From NCBI GenBank assembly GCA_963691905.1, contig OY829893.1, positions 186,001 to 250,000 on the forward strand: DNA of 64,000 bases. Reading direction: 5' to 3'. Position numbers and translations under genes: made by a program. Every line of letters begins with the position of its first letter. Within the stretch, counting starts at the first letter, position 1. The notes beneath the pieces were generated by a model. It searched no databases. It had not been told where the DNA came from and saw nothing but the letters and a program-made list of their open reading frames with translations. Origin of the DNA: QGON01 sp963691905. Lineage in GTDB: Bacteria > Pseudomonadota > Gammaproteobacteria > Chromatiales > Chromatiaceae. Positions 17,648-25,873 of this stretch are shown here, one piece after another.

Positions 17648-20600
17648 TCATTCAAAGTCCAGCAAAGGAGAGATTACTTGGGGTTTCTCCTCCCCCTTTG
17701 ACTCATCCTTCTGCTTTTGTTCCAGGCCCAGAATCTTTTCCAATGGACTGAATACCTTTTTGATAGTCCGCTCGACACGATCCAGCTGATTTGTCAGGTC
17801 GGCCTGAACCTCTTCAGTCAACCCCCCCTCTCCCTGCTTCGCCTTGGCCGCAATCTCCGTTTGCTGGACAGCCAGCAGACAGGGATTCTCTTCACTCACA
17901 CCGACATCGCCGAACGCAAGCAGTAGATAGGCCGGGTTGGCGATACCCGCAGCCACACCGGCAATGGTTTTCAGTGCACCCAGTTTTGTTGGCTTGATGG
18001 ATGGAGCATGCAACCTGCCCTCCAGTTTCACCGGGTTGGTGAGAGAAACCAGAGTCAACTCCTTTGGTCGAGGATTGAGGATCATATGGAGGGTCTCATC
18101 ACGCAGATCAATCTCCCCAGCACCCGCAATGGTCAATTTCTTGGTATCGATCAACATGCTGTGGGTGTATCCAACCCCCTTGTTGAAATCGAGCCGGTCA
18201 ACCAGGCAGTTGAGCTCAATCACCGGTTCATCTTTGAGTCCCATTTGAGGTAACAGGGTTCCCACAAAGTCTTTAAGTTTGAAGGGCAGATCCTGATTTT
18301 TAATGCGCCCCTTGCTACCAATCAGTACCAGGTGACCGTCCAACCCTGCCGCCACCTCACGCAGGCTCCATCCCGACCCGAAAATATCCATCGTGAAATC
18401 AGCGCTGCCTTCCACATCCTGTGTAACATCCAGCCTTTCCAACAGAACACCATAGTCGAACCCGCTGATTTTTAGTTGCATCGCCAATTGCGGTGGCGTT
18501 GTAGCTGCATTGGCGCTTGCAGTGGCATTGAAGCTACCTCCGCTATCCAGTTTTAAAACGACGGGATCCAAGTGCAGTTCACCTGCACTGAGATCCACTG
18601 ATGCATGCATGCTGCCAACCGGGGCGTTGCCATGTACCAATTTTGGCAACTTCAGCTGCAGGTTCATGTCGAAGTGAGTCAACAAAGAGAACTGCAGGGA
18701 ATGCCCCGAAAACAGCCAATCGCTTTCCGACAAATCTTCCTGAGGTTGTGCCTCTCCCGCATAAAATGGCTGTAGATCGACAAGATCAATGATCTCGGCG
18801 AGCAACTCTCCCCGTATATCAGGCCTGCCATCCTGCAATCCGATCTGCAGATCCCCGACTATCCTGCTCTTGCCAATTTCTGCCAGGAGTTTGGAAAACA
18901 CCACCCGCTCCTTCGAGGCCATCGCTTCACCTTCAACCCGGTAGGCCAGGGTTTCCGGCAGTGCCACTCCCATCAGCTTCGACAGTGTTTGCAACGAAGG
19001 GCAGTGGATCGAAAAAGACAGGGGGCCTTTGAGCTTACCGGAGGCCCCATCCAGATGCAGTGACAGCGCTCCTTCCGTTTTCCCTAAAATGAATTTTGTT
19101 GTGACCGGCAGAGAAGTTTTTCCCTGTACCAGCGCGACCAATTCAGGACCTGTCGCCTGTAGATTGAAGGACTCACCCCGAAACTCACCTTTGGCGTTCA
19201 ATGTCACGTTTTTTCCATTCAGAGAAACGAATTGCAAACGGCTGATTGCAAGATCCAAGGGAGCCGAACTGTCTGCCTTTCCAAAAGCGATATGTCCCGC
19301 CGACGTTTCAACCCGAAGTTCCCCCTGCGCCAGCAACTCTCCCAGGGTTCCACCGTTACCGGCAAAGCGCAGCTGTATCTGTTGCAGATCTCCGCCCAGG
19401 TTCTCATCCATCCCCAACCGGGAGGCGATTTTTTCAAGTGCGACGGGGCCACTGGTCAGATCAGCGGTCAGCATCTCTCCGCTTTTCATCTGCAGACCAC
19501 CCCGGAGAGGCACACCGTCCAGGCGCAACTGCAATCCTCCAATCCCGACTGTTTTGCCATCAATCTTCAGGCGCCCTTTGAGCTTTTGAAGTGGCAGAGC
19601 CAGCCCAGCGACCTGCTTGGCCGAGAGCTTCAGATCCAGCGCCAATGACTCAGGCCAGGACACATCCAGCGGCATGTCGAACAGGCCTTTCTGAGACACC
19701 TTTTTCGTCCCAGTTTGCTCTTTTCGTGGTTTCTGCTTCGGGCTGATAAATGGCGCAAGATCGAGCCGTTTTGCCTGCAGTTCGCCCTGAATGCGGGTAA
19801 CCATCTGATCCAGATGCAGGGTCAATGCCCCCGAGATATCGCTGCTGCCGAACCTGGCGTCGATCCCGCTAAAGACCACTTGCGTGTCATCTGCTGTCAT
19901 CCGGCTTTTGATCCTGAAAGCACCGGCCTTCGACAGGTTTCCCTTGAGCAACGGCAGATGCGACAACTCTTTACCTTCAAGCCCGATAGTCAGACGGGTG
20001 ACCGTTTTTTCGCCCGGGGTTATCACACCCGAAACCGTCAATCGATCACTCTCCGTCTGTACCCCGGCCTCCAGAGGCCAGCTTGTCGCTTCAGCAAAAG
20101 TCTGTTCCCCCTCTCCCAGGAAGAACTGCATACTGGTTTCACGTTGTTCGAGCAGACCCTTCAAATCCACTTCGACCCGACCACCTGTAACCTTCACACT
20201 GCCATCGGCAACAGTGAACTCGTCAACACCATAAAGGTTGCGCAGCCAACCCTTCAGGTCGAGGAACAGCACCCCCGAATCAGTCAAACGACTCGCACCC
20301 TGCAAGTCGGCAGAAGTGCCTTTGGGGAGGTAAGCGCCGATCAGCTGCGACAGTTCATCGCTCGAGTTGGCAGTCACTTTCCATGTCACCTGCTCACCTT
20401 TCAGCTCGGCATGAAGCGCATTCTGTTCAGTCTTCAAATCGAGACTGGAGTTTGAGATACCTGCCGCAGTGATCAAACCATTGAAACGCCCCAGCAGATC
20501 TACCGAGCGATAATCAAACCCGGCGGTCGCCTGCAACTCCCCTGTCGCTGAGAGACTGGCTTCGGCGTGCTTCACCCGCAACGTCTCCGGCCCGGCGCCG

Positions 20601-21100
20601 ACGCCCTGGTATCCCAGCCACACGTCCACCAGCTGCAGTTTCTCTATCACCGGCAGCTGCATTTCACTGGAATCAGCAGAGGCATCCGCCTCCTTTCCAG
20701 CAGCGAATACCCAATTACCACCCTGTTTCTCAGTGGACTCCAGCATCAGGTCGCCACCCTGCAGACGCAATCGTTCGATCAGCAGCTCGCCATTCAACAA
20801 AGGCAGCAGTGTCAGTTGTAGTTCGAGCCTCTTCAGCTCCAGCAGGTTTGCCCTGGATGCCCAGGCAGGATTGGCAATGGAGATATTTTCTGCCATCAGA
20901 GTGGGATGAAGGGAGAGACCCAAGGCAAGTTCACCATTCAGGCTGACCTCACGCCCAAGGGTTTCACTGAATCTGGCAGCAAGGAAGTCACGATTGGCAT
21001 TCAGCCAGTAAGAGGCCGTCAGCATCAAACCCATAAGCAACAATAAAAGAGTGGCCGCCACACCAGCAGACCAACGCCAGACTCGCTTCACCTCAACCAT
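17648..21100 (-). CDS. Large AsmA-family envelope protein
   Basis: The 1150-aa product has one N-terminal membrane helix (about 10-32) and an AsmA domain with the RFSETLGREVSLNGELALGL and SIANPAWAS signatures. A long beta-rich repetitive region follows, with an AsmA_2-like C-terminal domain near 880-1060. AsmA-like proteins are thought to bridge the periplasm and move or regulate phospholipids. The tail is Gln/Glu/Lys-rich. The start at 21100 (MVEVKRVWRW) gives a short basic cytoplasmic stub. A second AsmA-type gene lies at 53811. Confidence 0.88.
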   Translation of the reverse strand: MVEVKRVWRWSAGVAATLLLLLMGLMLTASYWLNANRDFLAARFSETLGREVSLNGELALGLSLHPTLMAENISIANPAWASRANLLELKRLELQLTLLPLLNGELLIERLRLQGGDLMLESTEKQGGNWVFAAGKEADASADSSEMQLPVIEKLQLVDVWLGYQGVGAGPETLRVKHAEASLSATGELQATAGFDYRSVDLLGRFNGLITAAGISNSSLDLKTEQNALHAELKGEQVTWKVTANSSDELSQLIGAYLPKGTSADLQGASRLTDSGVLFLDLKGWLRNLYGVDEFTVADGSVKVTGGRVEVDLKGLLEQRETSMQFFLGEGEQTFAEATSWPLEAGVQTESDRLTVSGVITPGEKTVTRLTIGLEGKELSHLPLLKGNLSKAGAFRIKSRMTADDTQVVFSGIDARFGSSDISGALTLHLDQMVTRIQGELQAKRLDLAPFISPKQKPRKEQTGTKKVSQKGLFDMPLDVSWPESLALDLKLSAKQVAGLALPLQKLKGRLKIDGKTVGIGGLQLRLDGVPLRGGLQMKSGEMLTADLTSGPVALEKIASRLGMDENLGGDLQQIQLRFAGNGGTLGELLAQGELRVETSAGHIAFGKADSSAPLDLAISRLQFVSLNGKNVTLNAKGEFRGESFNLQATGPELVALVQGKTSLPVTTKFILGKTEGALSLHLDGASGKLKGPLSFSIHCPSLQTLSKLMGVALPETLAYRVEGEAMASKERVVFSKLLAEIGKSRIVGDLQIGLQDGRPDIRGELLAEIIDLVDLQPFYAGEAQPQEDLSESDWLFSGHSLQFSLLTHFDMNLQLKLPKLVHGNAPVGSMHASVDLSAGELHLDPVVLKLDSGGSFNATASANAATTPPQLAMQLKISGFDYGVLLERLDVTQDVEGSADFTMDIFGSGWSLREVAAGLDGHLVLIGSKGRIKNQDLPFKLKDFVGTLLPQMGLKDEPVIELNCLVDRLDFNKGVGYTHSMLIDTKKLTIAGAGEIDLRDETLHMILNPRPKELTLVSLTNPVKLEGRLHAPSIKPTKLGALKTIAGVAAGIANPAYLLLAFGDVGVSEENPCLLAVQQTEIAAKAKQGEGGLTEEVQADLTNQLDRVERTIKKVFSPLEKILGLEQKQKDESKGEEKPQVISPLLDFE

Positions 21101-21193
21101 GATTAAGACTGACGCACCGCGCGGAAACATTTATATTGTTGATACGTTTCATACGCTAATAATAGCCCTTAAACCATGCCGGATAAGGAATAG

Positions 21194-22024
21194 ATGGCCC
21201 TCACGAGACTTTGCTTCATTTTGTTGCTCTTGTTCTGCAATGTATCGCCTGCAGCAGTACAGACATTGCAACAGGAAGAGTTGCCAAACTATGCCTTCGC
21301 TCCCTTCATCGGCTCAGGGATCTACGCCACCCGCGACCGCACGGTCACGGTATTCAACATCCCCCTCTCCTACGATCTGCGCACCATAGAGGAAGATGGC
21401 TGGGGGCTGGAGATCACCACACCAGTCACTATCGGTCTGTTCAACTTTGATTTCAGAGACCTTGAGATCCCTGACCTGCAGGAACAACTGGGGACCCTGA
21501 GTTTCGTACCCGGCCTCCATTTCCATCTGCCGGTTTCAAAACAGTGGATTCTCACCCCGCTTGTCGACTTGGGCGTTGGCAAGGCCAGCAGTGGCAGCGA
21601 CTTCGCCTGGATCTATTCCATCGGTCTGGAAAGCCGCTACAATTTTGACTGGCGCAGCTACGATCTTCTGTTTGGCAACCGCTTACGCTATGCGGGTTAT
21701 CAGCTGCATGAAAGCGATATCCGGGATGACTACTACTCCTTTGAAACCGGCCTTGATGTTCTACTTCCAGGCAGCCTGAATCACTTCGGCTGGAAGGCCA
21801 GGTTCAATGCCTATGCCATGAACCAGATCTATTTCGGCGATCTGGATTTCATCAATCCCCTTGGACAATCTCAAGAGGTGGATGTGTTATGGGAGGTCGG
21901 TTTCACGGTTGATCTGTCAACGAACACGGACACCGGCACTTTCGAACTGCCCCGCATTGGGCTGGGGTATCGTTTTGGCGATGGCCTGGGGTTGATACGA
22001 CTGGTGTTTGGCAGAATGTTCTAA
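21194..22024 (+). CDS. Outer-membrane beta-barrel protein, unknown role
   Basis: The 276-aa product has a signal peptide cleaved near VSPAAVQ. Alternating hydrophobic strands follow, with repeated aromatic girdles (for example WIYSIGLESRYNFDW). The C-terminus is LVFGRMF with the terminal Phe needed for BAM recognition. AGGAAT precedes the ATG. It reads divergently from the AsmA gene and 21 bases ahead of the broken Rieske gene. No substrate is predictable. Confidence 0.7.
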   Translation: MALTRLCFILLLLFCNVSPAAVQTLQQEELPNYAFAPFIGSGIYATRDRTVTVFNIPLSYDLRTIEEDGWGLEITTPVTIGLFNFDFRDLEIPDLQEQLGTLSFVPGLHFHLPVSKQWILTPLVDLGVGKASSGSDFAWIYSIGLESRYNFDWRSYDLLFGNRLRYAGYQLHESDIRDDYYSFETGLDVLLPGSLNHFGWKARFNAYAMNQIYFGDLDFINPLGQSQEVDVLWEVGFTVDLSTNTDTGTFELPRIGLGYRFGDGLGLIRLVFGRMF

Positions 22025-22045
22025 ACCCATACGAGGAGAGGTCCA

Positions 22046-23626
22046 ATGGAAGCACCACATAAAGTCTGCGACCTGGCAGAACTGGAACCCGGACACGGTT
22101 TTCACGTCACGGTCAGGGGTAGGCCCCTGGCCCTGTTCCTCGACCAGGGCCAAGTCTATGCACTGGAGGATCGCTGCCCCCATAGGGAGGGGCAGATGTC
22201 CCGCGGGCATGTGGAAAACGGCGAGGCAATCTGCCCACTGCACCAGTGGAACTTTGATCTAAAGACCGGCGTCTCCCCCTACAGTCCACAAGACCGGATT
22301 GCCACCTATCCCGCAGAGATTCGTGACAATTCAGTCTACGTTGATGCTGCTGCCGTCGATCCCCTGCCAGAGGCCAGTTTCGCAGGCTACCAGAGAGTGT
22401 GGCGGCGCTGGCATCAGGATGCCCGTGGACACTACCTGATCAAACGGCTGGCGAAAGGACTAAAGCCCGGCGTGGAGGCGATGGGCGCCCCAACACCAAC
22501 GCTCTCTTCACTACTTGACTTCGACCATTTCCACCTGCGTGCAGGGCAGCTCGAACACCCCCCAAGACTCTCCGGGCAGAGAGTAGACACCGCCGTTGCC
22601 ATCGGCCGGGGCGCCGGCAAACCACTGCACATCACACTACCGGTCTACGTCTCCCACATGTCCTTCGGCGCCCTCTCGAAGGAGGCCAAAGTCGCACTGG
22701 CCAAGGGTAGCCAACTCGCAGGCACCCTGACCTGCTCCGGTGAAGGGGGCATGCTGCCGGAAGAACGAGAGGCCGCCGCCATCTATATCCTGGAAATGGC
22801 AAGCGGCTACTTCGGTTGGAATGAGCAGGCTATCGCCAAGGCAGATGCCATCGAGATCAAACTGGGACAGTCAGCAAAACCCGGCCTGGGCGGGGAACTG
22901 CCTGGTGACAAAGTACAGGGGGATATCGCTGAAGTTCGGGGATTGGTGCCGGGTACCACTGCACACTCCCCAGCCCGTTTTCCCGACATCGAAAACCTGA
23001 AACAGATGCAGCAGCGGATTGAACAGATCCGTGACCTGGATGGCGGCGACCATCCCATCGGCATCAAATTCGCGGCTAACGACGTGGCTGCCGACACCAC
23101 ATCCGCCCTCTCCCTGCTGCCCGACTTCATTACCATTGACGGCTTCGGTGGTGGCACCGGCGCTGCTCCCACCCATGTGCGTGACTAGTTCGGCATGCCA
23201 CTGACAGAGGCGCTCCCTATCGCCCGTCACCTTATCGACCAACATAATCTAGCCCACCCGCAGCGGCCGGTCACTCTCATTGCCACCGGAGGCGTGCGCA
23301 CACCGGCTGACATCATGAAAGCCCTGGCCTTGGGTGCGGATGCCTGCGCCCTGGCCACCGCCGCCCTGTTTGCCCTGGGTTGTGAGTACTATCGCGCCTG
23401 CGGTTCCAATGAGTGCCCTGTGGGGATCACCACCCAAAAAGCGGAACTGCGTCGACGCATCGATGCCGAAAAGGGCGCGCAGAGAATCGCCAACTTCTTT
23501 GGCGGCACCCGTGAGATGCTGCAGGACTACCTGCGCATTATGGGTTATGAGACGATCGACCAGGTCAATGCCGGGGACCTGATCCCCCTGAGCGATTTGG
23601 CCCGTCAGCAACTGAAGACCCTTTGA
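22046..23626 (+). pseudogene. Rieske/FMN glutamate-synthase-like protein with in-frame TAG
   Basis: A single reading frame is interrupted only by TAG at 23186-23188. The first part (380 aa) has a Rieske domain (CPHREGQMS and CPLHQWNFD) and the start of an FMN-binding GltB-type domain (TCSGEGGMLPEER, IEIKLGQSAKPGLGGELPG, GFGGGTGAAP). The downstream part continues in the same frame (FGMPLTEALPIARHLI), keeps the iron-sulfur cysteines CGSNECPVGITTQ and ends normally. Intact relatives would oxidise or reduce a substrate using FMN and Fe-S centres. An ATG at 23195 could restart the tail, but that alone lacks the FMN site. A nonsense mutation or a sequencing error is the simplest reading. Confidence 0.8.
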
Positions 23627-23648
23627 GGGGAAAATGGATCCCTGTCAT

Positions 23649-23915
23649 GTTCAAACTCAGGTTTCGGAGCTTAAACCACCTTAAAAAGATGATGAGTGGC
23701 GTTTAATTCATCTGGTAGGGTGCGCGGCGTGCACCATGATTGTTTATTCTGGTGCGCACAGCGCACCCTACGTTCATCACATTTAGAGAAGTTCAAACTC
23801 AAGCTTCGGAGTTCCAGCCATCCTGAAAAGATGATGAGTGGCGTTTAATTCATCTGGTAGAGTGCGCGGCGCGCACCATGATTGCTTATTCTGGTGCGAA
23901 CAGCGCACCCTACGT
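23649..23915. repeat. Dispersed repeat family R1, copies 4 and 5 in tandem
   Basis: Two R1 units follow one another with a 142-bp period (unit starts at 23649 and 23791). Both keep the TTCAAACTC lead, the GATGAGTGGCGTTTAATTCATCTGGTAG block and the hairpin. The second hairpin has a few mismatches (GTGCGAACAG). They occupy most of the 347-base gap after the Rieske gene. Confidence 0.88.
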
Positions 23916-23973
23916 TCACTCCAAAACCTGGGCTCAAACTATCCTCCGCCCTACTGAACAGGCGCCAGAAGGA

Positions 23974-24228
23974 TCAATCCGTCTCTTCGGCAATATTCTC
24001 GTGGCTGCCGTCACAATAGGGGGGATTGGCTGTCTGCTTACACATACATAGCCAAGCCTCTCCTGATTTCTCTGCTCTGAATCCCAATGGTGATATCTCC
24101 GTCCCCTGATGCGAACCATCGCAAAACGGCTGATTTTTTGAGCGCCCGCATGCACACCACCAGTACTCTTTACCCGCCTGCAACTCCACAGAAACCGGCG
24201 CTCTTGCTGCAACTTTTCCTTTTTCCAT
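23974..24228 (-). CDS. CDGSH iron-sulfur domain protein (double motif)
   Basis: The 84-aa protein contains two CDGSH-type binding sites: CACGRSKNQPFCDGSH and CMCKQTANPPYCDGSH. Each has the C-x-C-x2-(S/T)-x3-P-x-C-D-G-S-H pattern that ligates a [2Fe-2S] cluster. Such small proteins act in electron transfer or cluster handling. ATG 24228 is preferred to the upstream GTG/ATG options because TGAGGTGT precedes it and KGKVAARAPVSVEL is the typical N-terminus. Confidence 0.9.
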   Translation of the reverse strand: MEKGKVAARAPVSVELQAGKEYWWCACGRSKNQPFCDGSHQGTEISPLGFRAEKSGEAWLCMCKQTANPPYCDGSHENIAEETD

Positions 24229-24300
24229 ACACCTCACTCCCAAAAATTGATTCGTCACGTACGGCGTCATTGTAACAACGCTCAAGACAGAACAGGAGTG

Positions 24301-24610
24301 TCGCTACCTCGTGAAAGATTTTGGGACATCCCAGTCCCCAAAATCGACTCGCCTACGCGACAGCCGTTAATGCCCCGGCCGCCCTGCGTCCGTGCCGCTT
24401 CGCCACACCATCGCTTCGCTCGGCGCTGGCTACGCAGCACTCCCTCAAATGGCTGGACGGCGTGTCGGATGCGCTTGCATATGCCCTCCGCTGGCTATAG
24501 AACTTCGTTCTTTCGCCACTCCGGCCATACGCCCGCGCCTACGCCTACCGGGGACTACGCGCCTTCGCTTCGCTCTCCATGGCGCGCAGCGAATGTATGC
24601 CTCGGATAGG
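24301..24610. other. GC-rich noncoding block with short CGAAGCG-type motifs
   Basis: The gap 24229-24893 holds no convincing gene. This part is rich in CTTCGCT/GAAGCG words on both strands. It contains a stretch near 24495-24532 (CTATAGAACTTCGTTC and CACTCCGGCCATACG) that recurs at about 41253-41289. It may be decayed repeat DNA. From 24611 to 24870 the DNA turns AT-rich with nothing recognised. Confidence 0.45.
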
Positions 24611-24876
24611 GATTCGGCGCCCCATCAATATTTCCTTTGATAAATACACGGTGATTTAGTAGGTTGGTTCGCAGGGTAACAGGCTTTTGATCATAGTGAT
24701 CAAATCAATAACAGCGTTAAAGATAACCTAATAAATCAATCAGTTACTAGCTATAACCATCATAAATACCTTAACATTGCTTAGTGGTAAAACATCATGG
24801 GAAGGCGTTCTGATCTCGAGAAGCGCGGGTTTGAAGTAAAAAATGTGGCATGGTTCCAACATAGTATATTAGTTTA

Positions 24877-24885
24877 TGCTATATT
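24877..24885 (+). promoter_or_regulatory. Possible extended -10 promoter element
   Basis: TGCTATATT matches an extended -10 (TGnTATAAT-like) and lies nine bases before the ATG of the next gene. A good -35 is not obvious. If used, transcription would start at or near the ATG, giving a leaderless mRNA. Confidence 0.35.
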
Positions 24886-24893
24886 ACTGAATC

Positions 24894-25820
24894 ATGAACA
24901 TGCATAACCTAAATTTGAGGACGTCAAACCAGATCCTGCAGCATAGAAAAGATCTGCTGCAGGTCTATTGCGGCCAGAAGTCTTTCCTCGCACCAGGTAA
25001 ATCGCAACAGATCCTGGAGGACTATCTCGACTATTTCGAGTCTGAACTCCTGAATCAGACCCCGGAATCCAATATCAGCCAGATCCAGGAGATGTTGCTG
25101 GAGCTCTCTTGCATCATCCGCTCCCGCAACACTCGACTGATTCCTGGGGAGTACAGTAACTTTCTGCAGCGGCTGATCCGCATCTATGGAGCGGGTTTTT
25201 CACAGAACCCGGGCAATGCGTTCCTCATCACCGCAGCTGACTACGCCGATGTCATAGAGGCAATCAGTAAAGAGTGTCCCAACTACGACTACAGTGAGGC
25301 ACTCGGCCAACTGCTGCGTTACATGAGCCAGTTGTATAAAGTCAGGAAGAGCAGCTGGAAAACCGTTTACGAGCATATTCAGTCAATGCCCGACTCCATT
25401 ACTGCCGTACAGATGGTGAAGACAGAGTATTTTGCAGAGATCCAGCAGTGGGCCGAAGAGGGTGTCGGCAACCTGTTCCAGATCCGCAAGGATATCTATC
25501 AGCGCATCGAAGAACTGGAGCAGCAGGCCAACGCCATAGAGAAGCAGATAGACGCTGAAGGATCAATACTGGCCACTGAAACCCCTGTCCCGAAGGTTTT
25601 CGGGCAGGCCCAGATAATCAATCTGGCAGAGAAAAGGGCGCAAAAGAGAATCGAGGCACTCCACGTGGACCTTGCTGCAAATGCACGGGATATCCTCAGC
25701 CAGGGAGAGCTGGTCGCACTGATAGAATCCAACATCCAGGAATTTGATGATAAGCTGCGGGAAGCCCGCCGCGCCTATTCCATCCGCCTGGTACATGCCG
25801 CCGAGCTGAACCTCTCTTAA
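24894..25820 (+). CDS. Soluble helical protein of unknown function
   Basis: The 308-aa product has no signal peptide or membrane helix and is predicted to be mostly alpha-helical. Coiled-coil-prone segments lie near 200-225 (RIEELEQQANAIEKQ) and 260-295. I recognise no family. No Shine-Dalgarno sequence precedes the ATG at 24894 or the second ATG two codons on. It converges on the large membrane-protein gene and is the only plus-strand gene between 24.2 and 28.2 kb. Confidence 0.7.
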   Translation: MNMHNLNLRTSNQILQHRKDLLQVYCGQKSFLAPGKSQQILEDYLDYFESELLNQTPESNISQIQEMLLELSCIIRSRNTRLIPGEYSNFLQRLIRIYGAGFSQNPGNAFLITAADYADVIEAISKECPNYDYSEALGQLLRYMSQLYKVRKSSWKTVYEHIQSMPDSITAVQMVKTEYFAEIQQWAEEGVGNLFQIRKDIYQRIEELEQQANAIEKQIDAEGSILATETPVPKVFGQAQIINLAEKRAQKRIEALHVDLAANARDILSQGELVALIESNIQEFDDKLREARRAYSIRLVHAAELNLS

Positions 25821-25873
25821 CCGAGACAGGCCCAAACCCAAAGGCTTTGCTTGCAGACGAAAGGGGGAGATCC

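Noticed and set aside
19715..20455. 246-aa plus-strand frame within the AsmA gene
   Set aside because: It is antisense to a clear AsmA-family protein; composition is Gln/His-rich as expected for a shadow frame.
22046..23626. Pyrrolysine-coding gene
   Set aside because: The family is not a known pyrrolysine enzyme and no pyl genes are in the window; nonsense mutation or base error is simpler.
23649..23915. Possible CRISPR-like array
   Set aside because: Only two long units with an internal hairpin and no separate spacers; dispersed copies elsewhere show it is repeat R1.
24247..24640. Small plus-strand frames in the GC-rich gap
   Set aside because: Residue patterns are Arg/Pro/Ala-rich repeats from low-complexity DNA and no start signals are present.
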